This document shows positions 17,806-27,700 of a DNA stretch of 64,000 bases, one piece after another (the first letter of the stretch is position 1; each line of letters starts with the position of its first letter). The DNA is from JAXLWB01 sp046328715 (lineage in GTDB: Bacteria > Chloroflexota > Anaerolineae > Caldilineales > Caldilineaceae): NCBI GenBank assembly GCA_046328715.1, contig JAXLWB010000001.1:62001-126000 (forward strand), written 5' to 3'. A program made the translations under genes and the position numbers. A model generated the notes under the pieces. The model was not told the DNA's origin and did no database searches. It worked only from the letters and a program-made list of their open reading frames with translations.

Positions 17806-18753
17806 ATGAGCCAGTACGCTATTGTAGACAATGCCCTAAATATATTGATCGCTTTAGGCTTGCCGCGTGCCCAACAGAACGAGCGATCTGCGTTAACCTT
17901 GTTAGCGTTGCTAAATCTTACCTCTGAAAAACAATGGAACCAAGCTGAAGCTAAGCTGATTGGAATCACGCCGATCATGGATTTCATTCGTGAAAATTAT
18001 GGTAAAAATTATGCACCGAATACACGAGAGACAATACGTCGCCAAACCATGCATCAATTTGTTGCAGCGGCTCTTGCTACTTATAACCCAGATGATCCAT
18101 ATCGCCCAGTAAATAGCCCAAAGGCAGTGTACCAAATTGCAACTGACGCTCTAACACTTTTTCGTTTGTATGGAACCGAGGTATGGAATGAAAGGCTAGA
18201 GCAATTTATTGCTGAACATGGAACGTTGCAAGAACGCTATGCTCGCCCTCGCCAGCAAAAAGGTTTTGCTGTTTCAATTTCCCTCACATCGGAAATACAC
18301 CTTAGTCCAGGTATGCACAGCAAACTCATCAAAGAAGTCGTAGAGGAATTTGCCCCTCGTTTTGTCCCTGGCAGTCGCTTAATTTATGTAGGTGATACAG
18401 GTGAGAAATGGGGATATTTTGATCAGGCTCTTTTAGAATCGTTAGGGGTAAAAGTAGACTCACATGGCAAAATGCCGGATGTAGTACTGTATTACGCCGA
18501 AAAGAATTGGATCATCCTAGTTGAAGCAGTGACAAGTCATGGCCCAGTGGATGGAAAACGCCATGAGGAGTTGGCACAACTGTTCTCTACAGCGGCGGCA
18601 GGATTAATTTATGTTACAGCATTTCCAACCCGGCGAATGATGACTCGTTACTTATCGGCCATTGCCTGGGAAACTGAGGTTTGGATTGCTGAAAACCTAT
18701 CTCATCTGATTCATTTTGACGGGGAGCGCTTCCTCGGACCTTATACGCATTAA
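17806..18753 (+). CDS. BsuBI/PstI-like type II restriction endonuclease
   Basis: 315 residues. The C-terminal part resembles the BsuBI/PstI endonuclease family. HLSPGMHSKLIKEVVEEFAP and YVGDTGEKWGYFD are followed by a PD-(D/E)XK-like core, with PD at 224-225 (MPDVVLYY) and Glu240 in ILVEAVTSHGPV. Known family members cut CTGCAG; this specificity is a family-based expectation. It is co-directional with the methyltransferase and, like it, A/T-rich. CTGCAG is present in the window (for example near 8922, 11866, 38470 and 62182), so the site is not purged. Confidence 0.88.
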   Translation: MSQYAIVDNALNILIALGLPRAQQNERSALTLLALLNLTSEKQWNQAEAKLIGITPIMDFIRENYGKNYAPNTRETIRRQTMHQFVAAALATYNPDDPYRPVNSPKAVYQIATDALTLFRLYGTEVWNERLEQFIAEHGTLQERYARPRQQKGFAVSISLTSEIHLSPGMHSKLIKEVVEEFAPRFVPGSRLIYVGDTGEKWGYFDQALLESLGVKVDSHGKMPDVVLYYAEKNWIILVEAVTSHGPVDGKRHEELAQLFSTAAAGLIYVTAFPTRRMMTRYLSAIAWETEVWIAENLSHLIHFDGERFLGPYTH

Positions 18754-18765
18754 CAATTATCAAAA

Positions 18766-20313
18766 ATGACAAACTCTCAAGAAGTTATCGATCAAGAAAC
18801 AACGCCACAAGTTGACGTTACAGATTCACCCAATACTCAAGATCTCCTCGAACCGGAAGATGCACTTCCTGAAATTACCCTGGCTGAACTTCCCGAACCA
18901 TTACGTCTGGCGGCTAACAAAGCCAACTGGACAAAGCTCATGCCGGTACAGGCGAAAGCCATCCCCTACATGCTGGCTGAGCGCGATCTGATGGTGCAAT
19001 CGCGCACTGGCAGTGGTAAGACCGGTGCCTTCTTGTTGCCCATCCTCGCCCGTATCGACACGCGCTACGATTCATGTCAGGCATTGGTGCTGGTTCCGAC
19101 GCGTGAGTTGGCACAACAGGTCGCAAAAGAAGCAGAAATACTCAGCTCGGGGAGCAAGGTTCGTTCTGTGGCGGTCTATGGCGGGGTCAAGTATGGACCG
19201 CAGCTTGAGGCGTTGAAGAAGGGAGCTCACCTGGTGATCGGGACACCTGGGCGCATCTTGGATCACCTGTTGCGCCGCACCTTGCGCCTCGATGACCTGG
19301 AAGTGCTCGTCTTCGATGAAGCGGATCGAATGCTTTCGATGGGCTTCTATCCCGATATGCGCGAGATTCAGCGCTATCTGCCCGAGCATGAGATCAATGC
19401 CTACATGTTCTCGGCCACCTTCCCCGAAGTTGTACTGCGTCTTGCTTCTCAATTTCTCGCCGAGCCTGAATTTCTCAGCCTGAGCAAGGACCACGTTCAT
19501 GTTTCGGCTGCCGAGCATGTTTACTACAACACGCCGACACTCAAGCGCGATCGCAGCCTCGTCAAGTTGATCGAAATCGAGAATCCCGCTTCGGCGATTA
19601 TCTTTTGCAACACCAAGAATACAGTCCAGTATGTGACCACAGTCTTGCAACGCTTTGGCTATGACGCCGATCAAATCAGTTCGGATCTCAACCAAAAGGA
19701 TCGAGACCGGGTGCTAGACCGAGTGCGCAAGGGCGAACTGCGCTTTTTGGTTGCCACCGATGTGGCGGCCCGTGGCATTGATATTCCTGAGCTCTCACAT
19801 GTCTTTCAATACGAGACGCCCGAAGATCCCGAATCCTACATTCACCGCGCTGGACGTACGGCGCGCGCAGGTGCCAGTGGCGTCGTGATTAGTTTGATAG
19901 AGAATTTTGTCGAACATCGGCTGTTAATGGAGATCGCCAAACGCTACTCGATCGACCTGGTAGAGCGTCCCTTCCCCAGCGATGCAGATGTGACTGCCTG
20001 TGTTGCAGAGCGTGTGACAGTTCTGCTCGAAGCCAAGTTGCGCACGCGTGACAAGCTGCAAACCGAACGGATGCAGCGTTTTGTGCCTGTGATCGGCGAA
20101 TGGAGCAACACGGAAGAAGGGCAGTCGCTACTTGCCATGCTATTGGACGACTTCTATCAACAGTCATTACATGGTTTGCCTTTGCCACCAGCAGAGCATA
20201 CGCCCACTCCACGTAATGAGCGAGGCAATCGCAACGCTCGACAGGGCGAGGGTTCAAGCGCTCGTAAACGCCGCCGAGGTGGTCGCAGAAGAAATCGACA
20301 AAGTCAAAGTTAG
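18766..20313 (+). CDS. DEAD-box RNA helicase
   Basis: 515 residues. Motif I SRTGSGKT is at 79-86, PTRELA at 111-116, DEAD at 184-187, SAT at 216-218, ARGID near 335-339 and HRAGRTAR at 360-367. These mark an ATP-dependent RNA helicase that remodels RNA or ribosomal particles. The C-terminal 50 residues are rich in Arg, Gly and Asn (RKRRRGGRRRNRQ), a typical RNA-binding tail. The 40-residue acidic N-terminal tail is unusual. Only 12 bases separate it from the endonuclease gene, but the ribosome binding site is weak. Confidence 0.93.
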   Translation: MTNSQEVIDQETTPQVDVTDSPNTQDLLEPEDALPEITLAELPEPLRLAANKANWTKLMPVQAKAIPYMLAERDLMVQSRTGSGKTGAFLLPILARIDTRYDSCQALVLVPTRELAQQVAKEAEILSSGSKVRSVAVYGGVKYGPQLEALKKGAHLVIGTPGRILDHLLRRTLRLDDLEVLVFDEADRMLSMGFYPDMREIQRYLPEHEINAYMFSATFPEVVLRLASQFLAEPEFLSLSKDHVHVSAAEHVYYNTPTLKRDRSLVKLIEIENPASAIIFCNTKNTVQYVTTVLQRFGYDADQISSDLNQKDRDRVLDRVRKGELRFLVATDVAARGIDIPELSHVFQYETPEDPESYIHRAGRTARAGASGVVISLIENFVEHRLLMEIAKRYSIDLVERPFPSDADVTACVAERVTVLLEAKLRTRDKLQTERMQRFVPVIGEWSNTEEGQSLLAMLLDDFYQQSLHGLPLPPAEHTPTPRNERGNRNARQGEGSSARKRRRGGRRRNRQSQS

Positions 20314-20368
20314 TGTTCAAAAAACTGCGAGTTGAGCGTCAAAGACCCTGTGAACGTGAGTTCGGATT

Positions 20369-20500
20369 GTAGCCTAACAGGCTACCCTACGATAACCCAG
20401 TGGCAGCGCCCTGGGAGAGAGCATGATCACCTCTCAGCCCCAGGGCGCTGCCACTGGGTTACCCTGTATCGCCCCGATGGGGCTAAGGGTCGAAGGCCAA
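20369..20500. repeat. cluster of three intergenic palindromes (REP-like)
   Basis: Three inverted repeats in a row. The first is GTAGCCT-aac-AGGCTAC (20369-20385). The second is a 22-base perfect repeat at 20394-20415 / 20439-20460 (AACCCAGTGGCAGCGCCCTG pairs with its complement). The third is GCCCCGATGGGGC near 20472-20484. The rest of the 409-base gap after the helicase holds a promoter for the ABC genes. The arrangement resembles REP/RAYT-type elements, but no transposase is nearby. Confidence 0.75.
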
Positions 20501-20567
20501 TTGTAGTAAACAAGGTGAATTGATTCCACGCACATCCACACCGCACAAAAGGGCAAATTTTTGCCGA

Positions 20568-20596
20568 TTGACGATTCAGCAGTTCTTTGGTATCCT
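20568..20596 (+). promoter_or_regulatory. sigma-70-type promoter for the ABC importer
   Basis: TTGACG at 20568-20573, a 17-base spacer, and TATCCT at 20591-20596. It is about 125 bases before the binding-protein ATG. Confidence 0.55.
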
Positions 20597-20722
20597 ACCC
20601 ATGTAGTGACTTGGCAGTAAGCTCCCATTTCATCGTGTTTTTTTACAACTTCATATCCTTTTGTAGTCTGCTGAACAGAGTGTTGCTAAATCGGAACCGA
20701 TTCACATTTAGGAGGAACCTCA

Positions 20723-22126
20723 ATGACTCAGTCAAATCTCTCTCGCAGAACCTTTCTCAAATTTGCTGGCACAACGCTAGGCGTAAGTCTGTTAGCTGCC
20801 TGTGCCCCAGTAAGTACAACTGCGCCTGCCGCCGAATCAGGTGGTGGTGCTGCGCCAGCCACGGCACCGAGCCGGCTTTGGGTGCTACAAACGGCTGATT
20901 TCCACCCAGATTATAATGATTATGTCAAAAAGCACTTTGAGGACTATGCCGCCTCGAAGAATTGGGAATTAGAAGTTGCTGACGTCGCTGGCTTTGTCGC
21001 TGGTGGTGCCGAATTGCAGAAGATCGCTGCCCAGGTTGCTGCAGACGACTCGCCCGATCTGATCCAGCGCAACATGAGCGTTCCTCAATATAACCAGCTT
21101 GGCCTGATTATTCCAGTCACCGAAATCGTCACTGAGGTCATCAACAAATATGGTGACACGGGTGGACGCCAGAAGAAGGACTTGATGATCGACAACGATT
21201 GGTATGCCGTTCCCTTCCATGTGCGCAGTGATGGCGGTTGGGCACGCAAAGATATGTGGGACGCCGTTGGAATCGATGTTACCAAACTCGAAACCTATGA
21301 CGAGTTGCGCGATGCAGCTATGGAAGTCTCTGACCCAGCCAAAGAACAATGGGGTTGGGGCATGAGCGTCAATCGTGGTGGCGACGGCAGTTGGATGGTT
21401 CATCGGGTGATTCATTCCTTTGGCGGCACTTGGGTCGATGAGACCGGCCAATATGTGACCTTGGATTCGCCAGAAACAGTGCAAGCGGTTGAATGGATCG
21501 TGGATACCTATACCAATCCGAAGTGGGAGAAGATGTTACCACCCGGCGTCCTGAGTTGGACCGACCCTACCAACAACGAAACCTTTCTGGGCGGCAAAGC
21601 GGCCTATACGCAGAATGCAGGCACGGTCTATGCCAAGGCGGTTGTAGACAAAGTGCCCTTTGCCGATAGCATTATCTGGGATTACCCCAAGGGCGGCCCG
21701 GGTCTGAAGAAGTTCTTTGGTCTGTCCAGCATGAACTTTGCCATGATCAAAGGTGGTAAAAATCCTGATGCTTCGCGCGACATGATCCTCAGCTTCTACG
21801 AGGATGACGTGATGAAGCAGGTCTACAAGATCGCCACTTCCTATGCATTGCCGGCCTACAGCAAGATGTGGGATTGGGAAGAAGTGACCAGCGTACCTAA
21901 TAGCATTGTCCAGAAGGATGGAGCGCTCGATCCCACCGGTTGGAACGGCGTCGCCTATCCAGGCCCCTCGACAGCACAAATTGCAGCAGTCGATGCGCAA
22001 AACCTGGGTACAGATATGATTGCATCGGTTATCACAGGCCAGGCCAGCGCTGCCGATGCCGTGAAGCAGACTGCCGAAGCTGCTGTCAAGATCTTCAAAG
22101 AGATGGGCATTGCAGGCACAAAGTAA
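20723..22126 (+). CDS. ABC transporter extracellular substrate-binding lipoprotein (sugar type, Tat signal)
   Basis: 467 residues. The N-terminus has a twin-arginine motif SRRTFLK (7-13), then a hydrophobic stretch ending in lipobox LLAAC with Cys27. It should therefore be exported folded and lipid-anchored. The body is a family 1 (MalE-like) solute-binding protein that delivers substrate, probably an oligosaccharide or glycoside, to the permease. The strong ribosome binding site TTTAGGAGGAAC precedes the ATG. A permease gene follows after a 233-base gap holding a hairpin. No glycosidase is adjacent. Confidence 0.88.
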   Translation: MTQSNLSRRTFLKFAGTTLGVSLLAACAPVSTTAPAAESGGGAAPATAPSRLWVLQTADFHPDYNDYVKKHFEDYAASKNWELEVADVAGFVAGGAELQKIAAQVAADDSPDLIQRNMSVPQYNQLGLIIPVTEIVTEVINKYGDTGGRQKKDLMIDNDWYAVPFHVRSDGGWARKDMWDAVGIDVTKLETYDELRDAAMEVSDPAKEQWGWGMSVNRGGDGSWMVHRVIHSFGGTWVDETGQYVTLDSPETVQAVEWIVDTYTNPKWEKMLPPGVLSWTDPTNNETFLGGKAAYTQNAGTVYAKAVVDKVPFADSIIWDYPKGGPGLKKFFGLSSMNFAMIKGGKNPDASRDMILSFYEDDVMKQVYKIATSYALPAYSKMWDWEEVTSVPNSIVQKDGALDPTGWNGVAYPGPSTAQIAAVDAQNLGTDMIASVITGQASAADAVKQTAEAAVKIFKEMGIAGTK

Positions 22127-22288
22127 CTTTGGCATCTATACTGTCTCTGCAATGTGAATTGGAGTTTTTAGGTGGCAAAATTACGACCCTCATTGCAACC
22201 GAAGTGTAGCTATGGTTTTGTTATGCGCCAGACCCGCAAAGGCATCGGCACATAGCGAACGACGTTTACGAGTAGAGTGCGTGAGACA

Positions 22289-22319
22289 CATGGGGTGTGA
22301 AAGCACTTCACACCCCATG
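22289..22319 (+). promoter_or_regulatory. intercistronic hairpin between binding protein and permease
   Basis: CATGGGGTGTGAA and TTCACACCCCATG form a perfect 13-base stem with a 5-base loop. It has no T run. It may stabilise the upstream binding-protein mRNA or partly terminate transcription, giving more binding protein than permease, as in other ABC operons. Confidence 0.65.
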
Positions 22320-22359
22320 ATTGACTCATTTGCCTTCTGTCTCGTGAAGGAGATCTCTG

Positions 22360-24342
22360 ATGAGCCAGACGACCCTTGCCGATGTACGTGTGGCACAGAA
22401 AGCGCCAAGCTCCTCTTGGCAGGTGGTGCTGCGTGATTTGTTGGGGCGTGATTGGGCAGCAGCCTACGTCTTTGTGTTGCCGACCATTCTGTTGATGGGT
22501 GGCTTGATCGCCTACCCGTTGTTGCGTGCTGTCTATATCAGCTTTACTAATACCGTTTCGCTCAAGACTGGCCCTTTTGTCGGCATGCAAAACTATGAGA
22601 CAGTATGGACTGATCCCAACTTCCGCTCCTCGGTCTGGAACACGGTGGTCTATACCTTCTGGTCAATCTTCTTTAAGTTCTGCCTGGGATTGACCGTTTC
22701 GATCTTGCTGCATCGCCTAAAGCGCTTTGGCGGTATTCTAACCGCCGCCATCCTCTTGCCCTGGATCGTGCCCTCTGTCGTAGCCGCCATCGCCTGGAAA
22801 GGATTGTTGGACCCAGTTTACGGCGGTATCAACCAATTTCTGGTGCAAACAGGGTTGGTGACGAAAGGCTTTTCCTGGCTTGGCGACGTCGATACTGCTA
22901 TGGCGTCGTTGGTCATGATTAATGTCTGGGCGGGTATCCCCTTCTTCACGATCAACCTATTGGCGGGCTTGAAGGCAATCGACAAAGAATATTACGAGGC
23001 CGCTATCATCGACGGGGCCAATGCTTGGCGCTGCTTCTTGCACGTTACCCTGCCCAGTTTGCGCTACGTGATCATTGTCGCAACCTTGTTGTCTACGATT
23101 TGGACCTTCAACAGCTTCGACATGATCTTCTTGCTCACAGGCGGTGGACCGGTCAATGTGACGCGTGTCTTTTCGATTTTGGCCTTTGAAGCGTTTGGTG
23201 CCGCCCGTTATGGCGTAGCGGTAGCAATTGCCATCACAATGGCCCCGATTCTGTTGATCTTCATCTTTGTCTTGGGCCGTTACATGTCCGCTGGCGGGCG
23301 ACAGGAAGAGCGTACGAGTGACGAACAGCAAAGCGCTTGGCAACGAGCGTTGAACACCATCACTTGGCCTCTGCGCAAACTGCTTGATCTGCTGGTCGCC
23401 CTCTTCTTCCTAGTCAATGATGCGCTGGAAGGGCTCTTCGAGGCGATCGGCAACGGCTTGTACAAGCTCTTTGTGGGTGAGTCTCATGTGAGTCAGCGAC
23501 GAGCAAGGCGCACCGGCCAGGTAGTGGTGGAGATTATTGCTGCCATTATCCTGGGTGTCTTTGTTATCTTCGAACTGCTGCCCTTCTACTGGACATTGAT
23601 CACCGCCTTCAAGAGCACCAAACAAGTGGTGGCATTCGATTCTGTCTTCTGGCCAGCACCCTGGACGCTTGAACAATTTGTCACCCTCTTTGGGCCAACG
23701 CGTAGGTTCCTGCTCTGGTACCAAAACACAGTCGTCGTGGCGGTCGTCAGTACGGTACTCTCGGTGTTGGTGGCGGCGATGGGCGGTTATGGATTGGTTC
23801 GTCTGCGCTGGCGCGGCGCTAATCTTTTCAGCAGCAGTGTGCTTATCGCTTACCTGATGCCGCCAATCATGATGTTCATCCCCATGTATCAGATCTTCAC
23901 TGCGCTCAAGATGACCAACAGCTTGACCGGTTTGATGGTCGCCTATCCTACCTTTGGTTTACCCTTCGCCACCTGGCTGATGATGGGCTACTATGCCTCG
24001 ATTCCCAAAGAGATGGAAGAGGCTGCCCTGATTGATGGTTGCAATCACTTCCAGGCTTTCTGGAAGGTAGTGTTGCCACTGGTCATGCCTGCCTTGATGG
24101 CTGCCTCGATGTTTGCCGTGACCCTGGCCTGGAAAGAATTCATCTTCGCCTACATCTTTCTCTCTAAGGATAAACTCTACACCTTGACCATCGGCATGGC
24201 GCAGATGATTATCGGTGACGTACTGCCGTGGGGCGAACTTTCAGCGGCTGCCCTGTTGATGTCAATCCCTGTCGCCATTCTCTACATGGTGGGCCAACGC
24301 TACATGGTCGCTGGTTTGACTGCAGGTGCCGTCAAGGGATAA
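22360..24342 (+). CDS. fused ABC sugar transporter permease (both subunits in one polypeptide)
   Basis: 660 residues. The first MalF-like half (about 30-310) has its ATPase-coupling EAA loop at 211-232 (YYEAAIIDGANAWRCF). The second, MalG-like half (about 385-660) has an EAA loop at 551-573 (MEEAALIDGCNHFQAF). A hydrophilic linker (about 311-385) joins them, with a short amphipathic helical piece (LLDLLVALFFLVNDALEGLF). These proteins are normally two genes; here no stop or start separates them. GAAGGAGAT gives the ribosome binding site. It forms the channel for the upstream binding protein. No ATP-binding subunit is encoded nearby, so a shared MsmK-type ATPase elsewhere is likely. Confidence 0.9.
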   Translation: MSQTTLADVRVAQKAPSSSWQVVLRDLLGRDWAAAYVFVLPTILLMGGLIAYPLLRAVYISFTNTVSLKTGPFVGMQNYETVWTDPNFRSSVWNTVVYTFWSIFFKFCLGLTVSILLHRLKRFGGILTAAILLPWIVPSVVAAIAWKGLLDPVYGGINQFLVQTGLVTKGFSWLGDVDTAMASLVMINVWAGIPFFTINLLAGLKAIDKEYYEAAIIDGANAWRCFLHVTLPSLRYVIIVATLLSTIWTFNSFDMIFLLTGGGPVNVTRVFSILAFEAFGAARYGVAVAIAITMAPILLIFIFVLGRYMSAGGRQEERTSDEQQSAWQRALNTITWPLRKLLDLLVALFFLVNDALEGLFEAIGNGLYKLFVGESHVSQRRARRTGQVVVEIIAAIILGVFVIFELLPFYWTLITAFKSTKQVVAFDSVFWPAPWTLEQFVTLFGPTRRFLLWYQNTVVVAVVSTVLSVLVAAMGGYGLVRLRWRGANLFSSSVLIAYLMPPIMMFIPMYQIFTALKMTNSLTGLMVAYPTFGLPFATWLMMGYYASIPKEMEEAALIDGCNHFQAFWKVVLPLVMPALMAASMFAVTLAWKEFIFAYIFLSKDKLYTLTIGMAQMIIGDVLPWGELSAAALLMSIPVAILYMVGQRYMVAGLTAGAVKG

Positions 24343-24370
24343 GAAATCCAAAGTAATTGGTGGACAATAG

Positions 24371-24413
24371 AACAGGTAAACAGGTCGCCAAGCCTGTTTA
24401 CCTGTTTTGTTTT
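24371..24413 (+). terminator. rho-independent terminator of the ABC genes
   Basis: AACAGGTAAACAGG / CCTGTTTACCTGTT, a perfect 14-base stem with an 8-base loop, followed by a T-rich run. Confidence 0.88.
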
Positions 24414-24478
24414 ATGACAGCGTGAGCCCCTTCTCTTTATCCTCAATCCAATCAACCTCATTTTGTAGGCTTTCATTT

Positions 24479-24508
24479 TTGACAGTAAACTTAAGATTAA
24501 GTTATTAT
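24479..24508 (+). promoter_or_regulatory. sigma-70-type promoter for the surface-protein cluster
   Basis: TTGACA at 24479-24484, an 18-base spacer and TATTAT at 24503-24508, in an A/T-rich stretch. It implies a leader of about 200 bases before the ATG at 24722. The rest of the gap from 24414 holds nothing recognisable. Confidence 0.6.
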
Positions 24509-24721
24509 TTTTACTGCAAATTAAACTAAAAAAATTATTACTGAAATTTGGTAATAGTATCAGCGTATCTACATACGCTTCTTCTGGCTATTGAACGTTC
24601 GGCCACCACTTTTAGCTCACTTCATTGACCTTGATAGTCCTGATCGATGGCGGCTCATTGCTGGCGTTGTGTTATTGGGTTGCAACTTTCTATTTAAGCG
24701 CAACGCATTCTTGTAAAGTGT

Positions 24722-27700
24722 ATGCGAATACGTATTATAGGCCCTCTTATCAGTTTGTTTCTCTTAATCGGGATCGCACAATCTGTTTCTGGGTTTTCAC
24801 CAACTACGCAAGTATTTTACATCCCCATACCAGAAGACCAGGCATTTACGACTTTTCGCGCCATCAATCCACCGCTTGTCAGTGGCAATATCGTCGACTA
24901 CATTTCTATCGTACCTGCGCGTACTGACACGTATGTCTACTATGACCAATGGGAAAATGGTTATGATAGTGATATCTCCAACCCAGCCAACCTCTATAGC
25001 ACTTCGAACCCAGGTGGAACGCAGATTTGGGGGGATGGCATTGCGGCCAATGGGTGCCCACCCAATATCAATTGGGTAACGATTACCTGTACCAATGCCA
25101 ATGATCGTCTGACCGCGGGGGCGGCCATCATCTTAAGCAGTGTCGTATCATATACCAGCGCCGGGCTGGCGGTGATCGATTTTGATGGACGTGACAAAGT
25201 TGCTGCAACTGGTCCAATTGCGGTCACACGAACCGGCTGGCCCACTACACCTGGTACCGTCTTGGCTAGCTCCACTGAAGTTCTGCCCACGCAAAACTGG
25301 GGTACCGATTACCGCGTGCCCGTGGGTGAAAACACGCCGACAGGTGCAACGCCAGCAACCAGTCTATACTCGTATAGCAGCATTGCGATCATGGCAAGCC
25401 AAAACGGTACGTCGGTTACCATCGATTTGGATGGCAGTGGCGTTATCTCTTCGCCGTTTTCAATTACCTTGAACGAAGGGGAAAGCTATGCTGTTACGGG
25501 TGGTGTTATGGAAGGAGCCTCTGTTCAGGCCAGTGCACCTGTACAAGTGAATTTGATGGCGGGTGCCCTTGGCTCTGCGATTCGCATGGATTGGTATGCG
25601 CTGTATCCGATGTCGCTCTGGTCAAATGTCTATTACAATCCAGTTGGAACCATCAATTCAGCGCCGACCAGCCTTTTCTTCTACAACCCTGGCCCCAGCT
25701 CGATGACAGTAAACTGTAACTACCAAGGTTCAACTGCCTCGCGAACGATTGCAGCGAATGATACCTTGTCCGTAACAGTGCCTGCCGATTCGGGTGCGCG
25801 CTGTGCATCGAACACTGGCTATCCTTTTTTCGCAATTGCCACAGTTGACACCGATGCTGACAACGTTTCTAGCGACTGGGGATTTACGCTGGTTCCTGAT
25901 ACGTTACTCTCTGCACAGCTTTTTGTTGGACTCGGAATTGGCAAAGACCCAAACTCCTCTTCTTCGGAAAATGGTAGCCCGATTTGGGTCACATTGTCTT
26001 GTGCCTCCCCAATCACGACAAGCTATGTCTATGTAGATTGGAACAACGATGGTACACCCGACCGCGCTGATTTGAATGGTGATGGAGACACTCTCGATAC
26101 AATCAACGGCATCTCCGAGAATAGCTCAAACCAGGGTATGTTGGTACAACTCTACCAATCGGTTCGTCTCTATGATTCGGTGGACATTGGCGACAATGAT
26201 CAAACAGGCGCAAGAATTTATACCCTTACAGGTGCCAATGGCAGTGGATCCCCGGGCTGTGATATCACGGGCGCTTGGGGGCAGGATCCTAATGTCGCTT
26301 CGCAAGGAAGCCCAGGGCTTGATCTGGGTACAACGATGCCACCTTTTCCTTTGCTTTCAGGCGGCAAAGGCACACTACAGATCACTGACTTGGATGGCGA
26401 CAACGTGGCTGGTCCTAATGAAATTTTGGAATACACGATCGTCGCTCAAAACGTCAGCCTTGTCGCCATCAACAATGTCATTATTAGTGACACAGTTCCA
26501 CTGAGTACCACCTATGTGGCCGGCAGTACCGCCATCATTACCCCCACTGGCCCTACGACCACCACCGTTGCCGATAACATTGTTGGGACGGCCTTCCCTC
26601 TGGACAATGGCGGTATCAATATTGGCAACTTGGCTGCTGGGGCTGAGCGTAAGGTGGTCTTTCGCGTTAAGATTGATCCTGGCTTGCAGGTCTGCAATTT
26701 AGCTATCAGCAATAAAGCTACTGTAAAGTCATCCTTTGGCTTTGAGACACCTTCTTCGAGCACTCCCTTGTGCAAGCCCACTATTCGTAAGAGTGCCAAC
26801 GCCAACTCGTTGCTGGCTGGTACACAGCTTACCTATACACTTGCCTATACCATCGTTGGATCATCTTCCTACAAAAACATGTTGATTAGCGACACGCTCC
26901 CTACAGGCGCCAGCTATGTCACAGGCAGTGCTTCACTCACGCCATCTTTAATCTCTGGCAATTTGTTGCAATGGAGTCTTGGCACGCTGACACCAACGGT
27001 GATCAATACCATCACCTACCGGGCTTTGATCTCAACCACGATTGTCACCGGTACGCAGTTGGTCAATCGCGTCACGCTGACCGATGTGTTTGGGTCGCAG
27101 GATGGATCGCAGGTAACGACCACGATTTGGTCGCCTGTGCATGATCTGAGTATCAGTAAAAATGATAATGTCATCAGTTACACCGCTGGCTTGCCGATTA
27201 CGTACACGATTGTCGCACGCAACCTAGGTCCAAGCGATGCCATCAACATCATTATTTCAGATACGAAGCCAGCCCAGATTGGCAGTTGGACTTGGAATTG
27301 TAGTACTCAGAGTGGTGGGGCAAGTGGCTGCGATGGGATCGTCAACAGTTCATTGAACTTTAGTGATAGCATTGCGCTTCCTACGGGTGCTGCCATTACC
27401 TATACGGTGGTCGCTACAACGACTTCCAGTGCCAATACTGTACTGACCAACACCGCAAGTATCAGCGCAACGATTGCCAGTACCGACCCAGTTCCTGGTA
27501 ACAACAGCGCCACCGATAGTGACAACAATAGTTTGCTTTCCGACTTAAGCATTAGCAAGAATGACAATGTAACGAGCTACACTGCCGGGCTACCGATTAC
27601 TTACACGATTGTGGCGCGCAATCTTGGTCCCAGTGATGCCAGCAACATCCTCATCTCAGACATCAAGCCCATCCAGATTGGCACTTGGACCTGGAATTGT

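Noticed and set aside
18938..19695. Reverse frames opposite the helicase
   Set aside because: They lie entirely opposite a well-conserved DEAD-box helicase and have no ribosome binding site or recognisable domain.
22127..22359. Small forward frame 22212-22436 between binding protein and permease
   Set aside because: It overlaps the permease start, has no ribosome binding site and includes the hairpin.
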